From Comamonadaceae bacterium (lineage in GTDB: Bacteria > Pseudomonadota > Gammaproteobacteria > Burkholderiales > Burkholderiaceae_C): a stretch of DNA of 9,666 nucleotides. Location: the NCBI GenBank assembly GCA_947454695.1, contig CANGMW010000083.1:1-9666 (forward strand). The letters run 5' to 3'. Made by a program: the position numbers and the translations under genes. Shown piece after piece: positions 1 to 5,576 of the stretch. Every line of letters begins with the position of its first letter. Position 1 is the first letter of the stretch. Below the pieces are notes generated by a model. It ran no database searches, was not told the DNA's origin, and was given only the letters and a program-made list of their open reading frames with translations.

Positions 1-101
1 ACCCCCACCACGGCCACATGGGCATCCCGGATGGCTTGGGCACCGGCTACGCCATACAAGCGCGCCAGTCCGCCAAAGCGCCGATCGGAAATCGTCGTCA
101 C
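1..101 (-). CDS. tcdA: tRNA threonylcarbamoyladenosine dehydratase TcdA (N-terminal 34 codons, cut by window edge)
   Basis: TcdA (formerly CsdL/YgdL) is an E1-like, ATP-dependent enzyme that cyclises t6A at position 37 of ANN-decoding tRNAs to ct6A. Only the N-terminus is here. Reading leftward it gives RRFGGLARLYG (residues 7-17), then DAHVAVVG, which is the start of the nucleotide-binding Rossmann strand; the expected GGVGSW loop would lie outside the window. This pattern, RFGG.ARLYG followed by DAH..VVG, matches the E. coli protein as I recall it. The start is taken as GTG at 101-99, because GGAG lies 8 bases upstream (complement of 110-113) and because this GTG overlaps the stop of the preceding transporter gene in a GTGA junction. 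No ATG is available nearby. In E. coli the enzyme works with the cysteine desulfurase pair CsdA/CsdE, so a sulfur-transport gene beside it is suggestive. The identification is strong for so short a piece, but the rest of the gene cannot be judged. Confidence 0.85.
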   Translation of the reverse strand, partial: MTTISDRRFGGLARLYGVAGAQAIRDAHVAVVG

Positions 102-1213
102 GACGCGTGCTCCAGTCGCCAGATCTGGAATTTAAAGGCCGCCACAGCACCTGCGGCAATCGCGGCAAGCGCAACGAGGCTGGTGAGCGACAGCGTCGAC
201 AGGCCACTTAAGCCCTGTCCGATGGTGCAGCCCATTGCGGTGACGCCGCCTACCCCCATGAGCACGGCCCCGATGAGGTGGTTAGCCAAATCATGAGCGC
301 CTCCAAAACCTTCCCATCGGAAGGTACGGCTGCGCAATGCTTGAAAAGCGGCCCCCAAAAAAACGCCAGCCACAGACACCACGCCCAGGGTCAATACTTT
401 GCTGGCGTCACTGAAAAACATCAGCCAGTCAAGCGCATAGGCCATGGGGGCTACAAAACTCAATGACTCGATTCGACCGGAATTGGTGGCGATGATCACG
501 TCCTCCAGGGTTTGCGGATGCTCAAGCACATGACCCACATGGCCACTCAGCCACCAAACGGCCACCACAATGCCCCCCACGCCCAAGCCGGCGAGCAAGT
601 TCTCACGGGTCACAAACGTGCGATCGCTCAAAGCCCATGCCAAAGGCCCCAGGCCCAGCACGCAACCGCACAGCAAAACAGCGCTTGGCATCGACATGCC
701 CGTGATGCGAGACCAGAAATAAGGCAAGGTGGCCAGGTGGTCAAAGTCCACAGCCACTTGGTCTACTGTGGCCACGCGCAGCACGGCGGTCACGCCTTTG
801 AGCGTGGCAAAGGCGGCTATCCCCATGACCAGCATGACCACCAACGATTTGAGGTTGCCACTGCCAATGCGCACCAGGGTTTTGCTGCCACAACCGGAAG
901 CCAAGACCATGCCGAATCCGAACATCAAGCCGCCGGTGAGTGCGGACAACCACAGCCAACGGTGGCTGGCATACAGGGTTTTACCGGCGTCAATTTGCCC
1001 GGTGTAGACCAGGCATGCAAACCCCACCATGGCCACACCCAAGGCCAAAGCCCATTGACGAAGTCGCGTCAAATCGCCAGAGATGAGGGCATCACCAATC
1101 GCGCCCATGGTGCAAAAGTGGGTCTTTTGCAAAATGAGGCCAAAAAGAAATGACAGGATAAATGCGCCCAGCAACACTTGGGTGTTGAGGGCTGACAATT
1201 CTGCAAGCGACAT
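98..1213 (-). CDS. YeeE/YedE family sulfur-compound (thiosulfate-type) transporter
   Basis: This is a 371-residue polytopic inner-membrane protein of the YeeE/YedE (TsuA-like, DUF395/Sulf_transp) family, whose characterised members take up thiosulfate. The family's cysteine motifs are present: HFCTMGAIGD with C34, ASGCGSKTLVRIGSGN with C108, and AMGCTIGQGLSG with C329. In studied members such cysteines pass the sulfur compound through the membrane by transient S-H-S hydrogen bonding. Hydrophobic segments occur about every 35-40 residues, with the two halves resembling each other (HFCTMGAIGD near the start, TAMGCTIGQG near the end). The length is the usual one for full, unsplit family members. 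The ATG at 1213 has no clear Shine-Dalgarno; a 28-base gap to cpoB contains a tandem repeat. Its stop overlaps the tcdA start by 4 bases, so the two are probably translated together. The exact substrate (thiosulfate, another sulfur compound, or a selenium compound) cannot be read from the sequence. Confidence 0.88.
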   Translation of the reverse strand: MSLAELSALNTQVLLGAFILSFLFGLILQKTHFCTMGAIGDALISGDLTRLRQWALALGVAMVGFACLVYTGQIDAGKTLYASHRWLWLSALTGGLMFGFGMVLASGCGSKTLVRIGSGNLKSLVVMLVMGIAAFATLKGVTAVLRVATVDQVAVDFDHLATLPYFWSRITGMSMPSAVLLCGCVLGLGPLAWALSDRTFVTRENLLAGLGVGGIVVAVWWLSGHVGHVLEHPQTLEDVIIATNSGRIESLSFVAPMAYALDWLMFFSDASKVLTLGVVSVAGVFLGAAFQALRSRTFRWEGFGGAHDLANHLIGAVLMGVGGVTAMGCTIGQGLSGLSTLSLTSLVALAAIAAGAVAAFKFQIWRLEHAS

Positions 1214-1220
1214 GGAGACT

Positions 1221-1240
1221 GGTCTAGCGTGGTCTAGCGC
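1221..1240. repeat. Tandem 10-bp direct repeat in the cpoB-yeeE spacer
   Basis: Two adjacent copies of GGTCTAGCG(T/C) fill 20 of the 28 bases between the cpoB stop and the yeeE-family start; they differ only at the last base. On the coding (minus) strand the unit reads (G/A)CGCTAGACC. It may be a simple local duplication that sets the spacing between the two genes, or a protein-binding site. It sits where the ribosome-binding site of the transporter gene would be expected, and no purine-rich site is seen there. Confidence 0.85.
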
Positions 1241-1241
1241 T

Positions 1242-2003
1242 TTATTTCAGACGCGACAGTCGTTCTTTGGCCGCCGCAGCCGCCTCCGTCTGCGGGTAGG
1301 CCTTGATCAGTTCGTCCAGCGTCTTGCGCGCAGCTTTGACTTCCTTGAGTTCCAACTGGCAATTGGCAATAGACAGCACCGCTTCAGAAGCCCGTTGATG
1401 TTCAGGCGACTGCTGCAGCAGGTTACGGAAATTTTGGATGGATGCTTTGTAATCACGCAGCGCATACTGGGCGTTACCCAACCAAAAAAGCGCGCTGGGC
1501 ACATAGCCGCTGGCGGTATAGCGCTTTACGAAGTCGGTGAAGGCACTTTGGGCGCCGGCAAAATCACCCTTGCGAAAAATCGCAAACGCAGCTTCGTAGT
1601 CTTTTTTTTCTGCCGGCTCGGCGGTGAACTCCTGGCCGTCCAAACTCACTTTGACCGGTTCAAATTTACGCAGGCGTTCTTCAACACCGCCGACCACATC
1701 TTTTTGCTGCCGCTGCAAATCAGAAACGTCACGAACCAATTGTTCACTTTGACCTTGCTGCTTCGCAAGGTCTGCGCGCAAAGCTTCAATTTGGTTTTGC
1801 AGATCAAGCAGGCTTCGGCGCAACTGTTGATTGTCATCAGTGGCGCGCAATGCATCTTTTTCAGCTTGTAGCCGCGTGTTCTCCACACGCTCACGCAGAT
1901 CCAGAATGGCGCGTCTGGCCTCATCGTCGTCAAACAGACCGGCCTGCGCCAAGGAAGCATTTAGCGCCAACACCAACAAACTGACTCGCAAGGTTTTCGT
2001 CAT
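1242..2003 (-). CDS. cpoB: Tol-Pal system protein CpoB (YbgF)
   Basis: CpoB is a periplasmic protein that links Tol-Pal outer-membrane constriction with the peptidoglycan synthase PBP1B/LpoB during division. The 253-residue product starts with a signal peptide ending AQA at residues 19-21. It is followed by GLFDDDEARRAI and a heptad-rich, Gln/Leu/Arg-rich coiled-coil from about 27 to 105, which forms the trimer in known homologues. From about residue 135 to 250 there are tetratricopeptide repeats of the YbgF type, for example YEAAFAIFRKGDFAGAQSAF, ALFWLGNAQYALRDYKASI and AKERLSRLK at the end. The length is close to E. coli CpoB. A good Shine-Dalgarno, GAGGAA, lies at the complement of 2010-2015, 6 bases before the ATG. 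It is 21 bases downstream of pal, the standard order. A run of eight A (coding strand, complement of 1602-1609, residues 132-134) is a possible slippage site, but the frame is intact. Confidence 0.95.
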   Translation of the reverse strand: MTKTLRVSLLVLALNASLAQAGLFDDDEARRAILDLRERVENTRLQAEKDALRATDDNQQLRRSLLDLQNQIEALRADLAKQQGQSEQLVRDVSDLQRQQKDVVGGVEERLRKFEPVKVSLDGQEFTAEPAEKKDYEAAFAIFRKGDFAGAQSAFTDFVKRYTASGYVPSALFWLGNAQYALRDYKASIQNFRNLLQQSPEHQRASEAVLSIANCQLELKEVKAARKTLDELIKAYPQTEAAAAAKERLSRLK

Positions 2004-2009
2004 CTCTTG

Positions 2010-2015
2010 TTCCTC
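2010..2015 (-). promoter_or_regulatory. Ribosome-binding site of cpoB
   Basis: The coding strand reads GAGGAA 6 bases ahead of the cpoB ATG at 2003. It fixes the start and places the full signal peptide in frame. It lies inside the 21-base pal-cpoB gap, so cpoB has its own translation signal within the operon. Confidence 0.7.
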
Positions 2016-2024
2016 GAATTCGCT

Positions 2025-2549
2025 TCAGCGGATATTGATTTCAGCGCGGCGGTTGCTCGCACGCGCAGCATCGTCGGAGCCAAGTGCAGCAGGCTTTTCT
2101 TTGCCAAAACTGACCGACTCCATCTGGGATTGCGCAACACCCAGCAGACCCAAGGCACGGCGCACGGCATCGGCCCGTTGTTGACCCAGTGCCAGGTTGT
2201 ATTCGCGACCACCCCGGTCATCGGTGTGGCCTTCGATCATGGCTTTGCGGGATTGGTCGGATTTGAGGAGGCGGGCATTGTTCTCAACCAGCGGCTGGTA
2301 ATCGGGTTTGACGGTAAAGCTGTCGTAGTCAAAATAAACCACACGGCCTGAACCCAACACCGCACCGGGCTTGTTGGGATTGGCATCGACGGTGGGGACG
2401 GCGCTGCGTGCCGCCAAGGCGCTGCCCGATCCATCTGCAGCGGCATTGGTCCTGTCTTCAACAGAAGCCGAATCAAGTTTGACCGATGAACCACAAGCTG
2501 CGAGCAACGCGACGAAGCTCAGTGTCAGGACAAGTTGGGGGAAAGCCAT
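2025..2549 (-). CDS. pal: Peptidoglycan-associated lipoprotein Pal
   Basis: Pal is an outer-membrane lipoprotein that holds the membrane to peptidoglycan and is redistributed to the septum by TolB and TolQRA. The 174-residue precursor has a short lipoprotein signal peptide with lipobox LAAC at residues 16-19, so Cys19 is the lipidated residue; the residues after it are Gly and Ser, not Asp, in line with outer-membrane sorting. A flexible linker of about 45 residues rich in Ala, Ser and Asp follows. The OmpA-like domain runs from about 68 to 174. It has VYFDYDSF, then GHTDDRGG (107-114) with Asp110, and YNLALGQQRADAVRRAL with Arg125. Asp110 and Arg125 correspond to the residues that hold the diaminopimelate of peptidoglycan in known Pal proteins. 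The length matches the family. AGGAG at the complement of 2555-2559 supports the ATG. It lies 18 bases after tolB. Confidence 0.97.
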   Translation of the reverse strand: MAFPQLVLTLSFVALLAACGSSVKLDSASVEDRTNAAADGSGSALAARSAVPTVDANPNKPGAVLGSGRVVYFDYDSFTVKPDYQPLVENNARLLKSDQSRKAMIEGHTDDRGGREYNLALGQQRADAVRRALGLLGVAQSQMESVSFGKEKPAALGSDDAARASNRRAEINIR

Positions 2550-2554
2550 GAATA

Positions 2555-2559
2555 CTCCT
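2555..2559 (-). promoter_or_regulatory. Ribosome-binding site of pal
   Basis: The coding strand has AGGAG 5 bases before the pal ATG at 2549, within the 18-base tolB-pal gap. It is the strongest translation signal in the minus-strand cluster, which fits the high abundance of Pal in known bacteria. Confidence 0.7.
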
Positions 2560-2567
2560 AAAACAAT

Positions 2568-3845
2568 TTAATTGCCCAGATTCTGAAAAGGACCCCAATC
2601 CGGCTCGCGAATGTCGCCCCCCCGGCCAGCCAAGCGGGCCTTGACCTTGCCGTCAATGGACGTGGTCATGAGGGCCTCCCGGTCTTGCACCTTGGTGGCA
2701 TAGACGACGAATCGTCCATTGGGCGCAAAGCTGGGGCTCTCGTCAGCGTTCGTGTCAGTCACAGGGCCGGTGGCATTGGAGACAAGGTCCATCACGAAGA
2801 GTTTGAACTCGCCGTTGACGCGTGAGATGTAGGCCAGCCAGCGACCGTCGGCGCTGAGCGCCGGTGAGATGTTGTAGTTGCCACTGAAGGTCACGCGCTC
2901 CACCGAGCCGCCTGAGGCTGGCATCCGGTAAATCTGAGGGCTGCCGCCCCGGTCGCTGACAAAGTAAATGGATTTACCGTCGGCTGAATACACCGGCTCG
3001 GTGTCAATGCTGGGCGATTGGGTGAGGCGACGCGGCTCGGCGTTGCTGGTCATGTCCAGCGTGAAGAGCTGCGAGCCGCCGTCACGGCTCAAGGTGACCG
3101 CCAGCGTCTTGCCATCGGGCGACCACGCAGGCGCGCTGTTCGACCCCCTGAAATTGGCCACCAGGCGGCGCCGTCCGGTGGCCACTTCGTGCACATAGAC
3201 CACGGGCTTGCGCGACTCAAACGACACATAAGCCAGTTGCAAGCCGCTGGGCGACCATGCCGGGGAAATGATGGGTTCGGGACTGGTCATGGCCGATTGC
3301 GCATTTTCGCCATCCGCATCCGCCACCCACAGGTCATACCGCTGTGCCGATTTGGTGATGTAAGCGATACGCGTAGAGAAAATTCCTTTTTCACCGGTGA
3401 GCGCCTGGTAAATAAAGTCCGCAATGCGGTGCGCAGCCAACCGCAGATCGGCGCTCACCACCACATGGCCATCGCGCCCGATGTCTTTGCCCCGAACCAC
3501 ATCCCAGAGCCGGAAGCGAACGTCAAAGCGGCCATCGGCCAGCCGCGTGACACTGCCGGTGACCAAGGAATCAGCACCCTTTTGGCGCCAAGGGGTCAAA
3601 TCGGGCCGGGTGTTCTCGTCGATCACTTGGGCGGGCGGCGTCACGACCCGAAACTGGCCGCTGCGCTCTAAGTCGGCCTGAATAATGGCGCCGATTTTTT
3701 GAGGGGACGTGTCATCGCCTTTGAACAGGGCAAACGCGATGGGTAGCTGGGTCAAACCCACCCCGGAGACTTCGACGCGAAACTGCGCCAGCGCAGGCCA
3801 GCTCAGCAGGCCGACCCACAAAAGAAGAAAAAAACGTTTGGTCAT
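2568..3845 (-). CDS. tolB: Tol-Pal system beta-propeller protein TolB
   Basis: TolB is the periplasmic protein that shuttles between Pal and the TolA/inner-membrane complex. With the ATG at 3845 the product is 425 residues. It has a signal peptide (MTKRFFLLLW, then cleavage after PALA at residue 20), an N-terminal alpha/beta domain to about 155 with FRVEVSGVGLTQLPIAF near the mature end, and a C-terminal propeller of PD40/WD40-like blades. Five blade signatures are visible: SPAWSPSGLQLAYVS, APAWSPDGKTLAVT, EPVYSADGKSIYFVSDRGG, SPALSADGRWLAYIS and SPSFAPNGRFVVYAT. Length and order match the family. A TTG at 3860 would add five residues (MDNPA) before the hydrophobic signal peptide and would overlap the upstream stop. 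I prefer the ATG, although neither has a clear Shine-Dalgarno; reinitiation after the glycosyltransferase stop 7 bases upstream is likely. Pal and cpoB follow as usual, but tolQRA are not upstream: a glycosyltransferase gene is. Confidence 0.96.
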   Translation of the reverse strand: MTKRFFLLLWVGLLSWPALAQFRVEVSGVGLTQLPIAFALFKGDDTSPQKIGAIIQADLERSGQFRVVTPPAQVIDENTRPDLTPWRQKGADSLVTGSVTRLADGRFDVRFRLWDVVRGKDIGRDGHVVVSADLRLAAHRIADFIYQALTGEKGIFSTRIAYITKSAQRYDLWVADADGENAQSAMTSPEPIISPAWSPSGLQLAYVSFESRKPVVYVHEVATGRRRLVANFRGSNSAPAWSPDGKTLAVTLSRDGGSQLFTLDMTSNAEPRRLTQSPSIDTEPVYSADGKSIYFVSDRGGSPQIYRMPASGGSVERVTFSGNYNISPALSADGRWLAYISRVNGEFKLFVMDLVSNATGPVTDTNADESPSFAPNGRFVVYATKVQDREALMTTSIDGKVKARLAGRGGDIREPDWGPFQNLGN

Positions 3846-3852
3846 GGCTGGA

Positions 3853-4710
3853 TTATCCAATTCGAGTGATCACGGCATCGTCATCGCGCCGATCCTGAGA
3901 ATACCCCAGGGTGGCACGGACAACGTCCGTACGGGAACGTTCGGATACTAACCTTGCATTCGCGGATTCCTGCTGCCGGCTGGCCTCCGGGTGCCACAGG
4001 TGGTAAACCTCGGTAGAACAAAAACCGTTTTTCCGAACAAGCCCGCTGTGGTGCAAACGCAAAACGAAGTCGGCATCCTCATGGCCCCAACCGATGAAAG
4101 ACTCATCAAATCCGTCGATCCGCTCAAAATCAGCTCGCCACACCCCCATATTGCAACTGCGGATGCCCTTCCAGGAAAAAGCCGGCTGGACACGGCGATT
4201 GAATTGGGGTGACAAGCGCATCAAGTGCGTGAGTTTTCCGGCGTTGCCAAGCCATCGCTGCGCCAGCCAAAAAGGCCAGCCGCGCCCGACCACTGACACG
4301 GCGCCTTCCAAGGCTTGCTGCGTCAGGGACTTGGACAGCATCACGCGGCTACCGTTCACGAACGCACCGGTCCGGGCCAAGGCCTTGTGCTGGGCGATGA
4401 AATCCACCTCGGGGACACAATCACCATCCAAAAATAGGATGTAGGGGCTGCTGGCCTGTGCCACACCCCGGTTGCGTATGCGTGAGGCCGTGAACCCCAC
4501 GTCGGGATGCCACACATGGGTCACGCTCAAAGTTTTCGCTAAAGGAGACCGCAAGAGTGCGTCCACGTGCTCCTGCCTTGAGCCGTCATCGGCAACGATC
4601 ACCTCAAAATTGCGGTCAGTTTGGCGGGTCAAACCGCTCAGCACAGCCAACAAGGCGTCGCTGCGGTTGTAGGTGCTGATGACCACGGAAACTGAGTGGG
4701 AAACAATCAT
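3853..4710 (-). CDS. Family 2 glycosyltransferase with a galactosyltransferase-like C-terminal segment
   Basis: This 285-residue cytoplasmic protein has a GT-A fold. The start is typical of GT2 (SVVISTYNRSDALLAVLSGL, residues 8-27), with Asp41-Asp42 in the nucleotide-sugar site (VIVADDGS), the metal-binding DxD at LDGDCVP (Asp95, Asp97), and a Glyco_transf_7C-type segment FIGWGHEDADFVLRL (205-219) whose Glu211-Asp212 pair is expected to act in acceptor binding or as catalytic base. A conserved-looking HLWH at 237-240 follows. No membrane segments are seen. The domain order resembles glycosyltransferases of LPS and capsule loci, but donor, acceptor and linkage cannot be told. The ATG at 4710 starts straight at the first beta strand; no good Shine-Dalgarno is visible. 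It is 7 bases upstream of tolB and on its strand, so it likely heads the tolB-pal-cpoB operon. The neighbouring divergent cluster suggests a role in LPS or surface glycan synthesis (inference). Confidence 0.9.
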   Translation of the reverse strand: MIVSHSVSVVISTYNRSDALLAVLSGLTRQTDRNFEVIVADDGSRQEHVDALLRSPLAKTLSVTHVWHPDVGFTASRIRNRGVAQASSPYILFLDGDCVPEVDFIAQHKALARTGAFVNGSRVMLSKSLTQQALEGAVSVVGRGWPFWLAQRWLGNAGKLTHLMRLSPQFNRRVQPAFSWKGIRSCNMGVWRADFERIDGFDESFIGWGHEDADFVLRLHHSGLVRKNGFCSTEVYHLWHPEASRQQESANARLVSERSRTDVVRATLGYSQDRRDDDAVITRIG

Positions 4711-4787
4711 TTTGGACTAGACTATGCGTTTGGCACGCTGATGGTGGGCGGCTACGCCTCTGAAGCCGTTAAATACTAACATCCCCG
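4711..4787. promoter_or_regulatory. Divergent spacer between the two clusters, presumed promoter region
   Basis: This 77-base spacer separates the starts of two divergent glycosyltransferase genes, so transcription start signals for both clusters should lie here or in the adjacent coding ends. I could not find a convincing -35/-10 pair for either strand. The best -10-like string on the plus strand is AATACT (4772-4777), without a matching -35. A short hairpin GGCG-GCTA-CGCC is present at 4747-4758. On the plus strand most of the spacer also reads as an open frame ending at TAA 4777-4779 (see findings). The regulatory role is inferred from position only. Confidence 0.35.
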
Positions 4788-5576
4788 ATGCAAAAAATTT
4801 CCGTCTACATCATTGCCTACAACGAGGCTGAAAAAGTCGCACAAACCATTGAAAGCGTGCGTTGGGCCGACGAAGTGATTGTGGTGGACTCCAACAGCAC
4901 CGACGGAACGCAGGACATCGCCACCAACCTGGGCGCCCGCGTGGTGCAAGTGACATTCAAGGGCTTTGGGGACCTGCGCAACCAGGCCATCGCGGCCTGC
5001 TCGCATGACTGGATTTTCAGCGTCGATGCCGATGAACGTTGCACGCCTGAGGTTGCCGCAGAGGTTCGCGCGATCGTCAACGACCCTGCATCACTGGATG
5101 TCTGGCGTGTCCCACGACGGAATTACTTCATGGGCCGCTGGATCCGTCATTCCGGCTGGTACCCCAATTTCCGCCAACCCCAGTTGTTCCGCAAAGGGGC
5201 CATGAGCTACGACCTCAAGCCAGTGCATGAAGGCTATGTGCTGCACACCGATAAGCCACTGGGCACTTTGAAAAACCAGATCTGGCAGTTCCCGTTCAAA
5301 AACATGGCCGAAGTGATGCACAAAGCCAACCGCTATTCCAGTCTGGGCGCGGAGAAGATCGTGCACAAACGCATCACCATGGGCTCGGCACTGGCCCACG
5401 GTTTGTGGTCGTTTGTGAAGCACTATGTGTTCAAACGCGGTTTTCTGGACGGCTGGGCCGGCTTCGTGATCGCACTGGGTAATTTTGAAGGCACGTATTA
5501 CCGGTATGTGAAGGCGCTGGAGATGCAAAAGGGTCAGGAATGGAAAGCACCGCAAATATCACAGAGAGGCAATTGA
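4788..5576 (+). CDS. WaaE/KdtX-like family 2 glycosyltransferase, probably LPS core
   Basis: This 262-residue GT-A enzyme belongs to the group of the LPS core glucosyltransferase WaaE (KdtX). Visible marks are the opening strand SVYIIAYNEAEKV (5-17), the donor-binding VVDSNSTDGT (32-41, Asp34), FKGFGDLRNQAI, the metal site SVDADERCTPE with Asp80-x-Asp82-Glu83, and the family's diagnostic RRNYFMGRWIRHSGWYP (110-126). Glu148 in VHEGY is a plausible catalytic base. The tail has HGLWSFVKHYVFKRGFLDGWAGF, a partly hydrophobic segment that may attach to the inner membrane. WaaE enzymes add a sugar to the first heptose of the inner core, but I cannot fix the donor or acceptor here. The ATG at 4788 begins directly at the first strand; no clear Shine-Dalgarno precedes it. 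The stop shares one base with the msbA start, which ties core assembly to lipid A export. Confidence 0.92.
   Translation: MQKISVYIIAYNEAEKVAQTIESVRWADEVIVVDSNSTDGTQDIATNLGARVVQVTFKGFGDLRNQAIAACSHDWIFSVDADERCTPEVAAEVRAIVNDPASLDVWRVPRRNYFMGRWIRHSGWYPNFRQPQLFRKGAMSYDLKPVHEGYVLHTDKPLGTLKNQIWQFPFKNMAEVMHKANRYSSLGAEKIVHKRITMGSALAHGLWSFVKHYVFKRGFLDGWAGFVIALGNFEGTYYRYVKALEMQKGQEWKAPQISQRGN
5563..5569 (+). promoter_or_regulatory. Ribosome-binding site deciding the msbA start
   Basis: AGAGAGG stands 6 bases before the ATG at 5576, inside the last codons of the glycosyltransferase gene. It favours this ATG over the in-frame upstream ATG at 5540, which would give a 12-residue extension and a 37-base overlap with the upstream gene. 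Confidence 0.65.

Noticed and set aside
512..1153. 213-codon open frame on the plus strand opposite the transporter gene
   Set aside because: It is antisense to a well-conserved YeeE/YedE gene, is His/Gln-rich in the manner of a GC-rich shadow frame, and has no recognisable domain.
1083..1871. 262-codon plus-strand frame across the yeeE-cpoB junction
   Set aside because: It is antisense to two real genes and their spacer, has low-complexity Phe/Leu/Arg content from complementary codons, and shows no start signal.
3018..3671. 217-codon plus-strand frame opposite tolB
   Set aside because: Shadow of tolB, whose propeller repeats are unmistakable on the other strand.
3846..3860. TTG start for tolB adding MDNPA
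   Set aside because: A rarer start codon, no Shine-Dalgarno, and it places extra acidic residues before the signal peptide; kept only as an alternative.
4747..4758. GGCG-GCTA-CGCC hairpin as terminator or operator
   Set aside because: The stem is only four pairs and there is no T-run, so it is too weak to support a call.
5540..5575. Upstream in-frame ATG giving a longer MsbA
   Set aside because: It would overlap the glycosyltransferase gene by 37 bases, whereas the ATG at 5576 has a good Shine-Dalgarno and gives the usual MsbA N-terminus.
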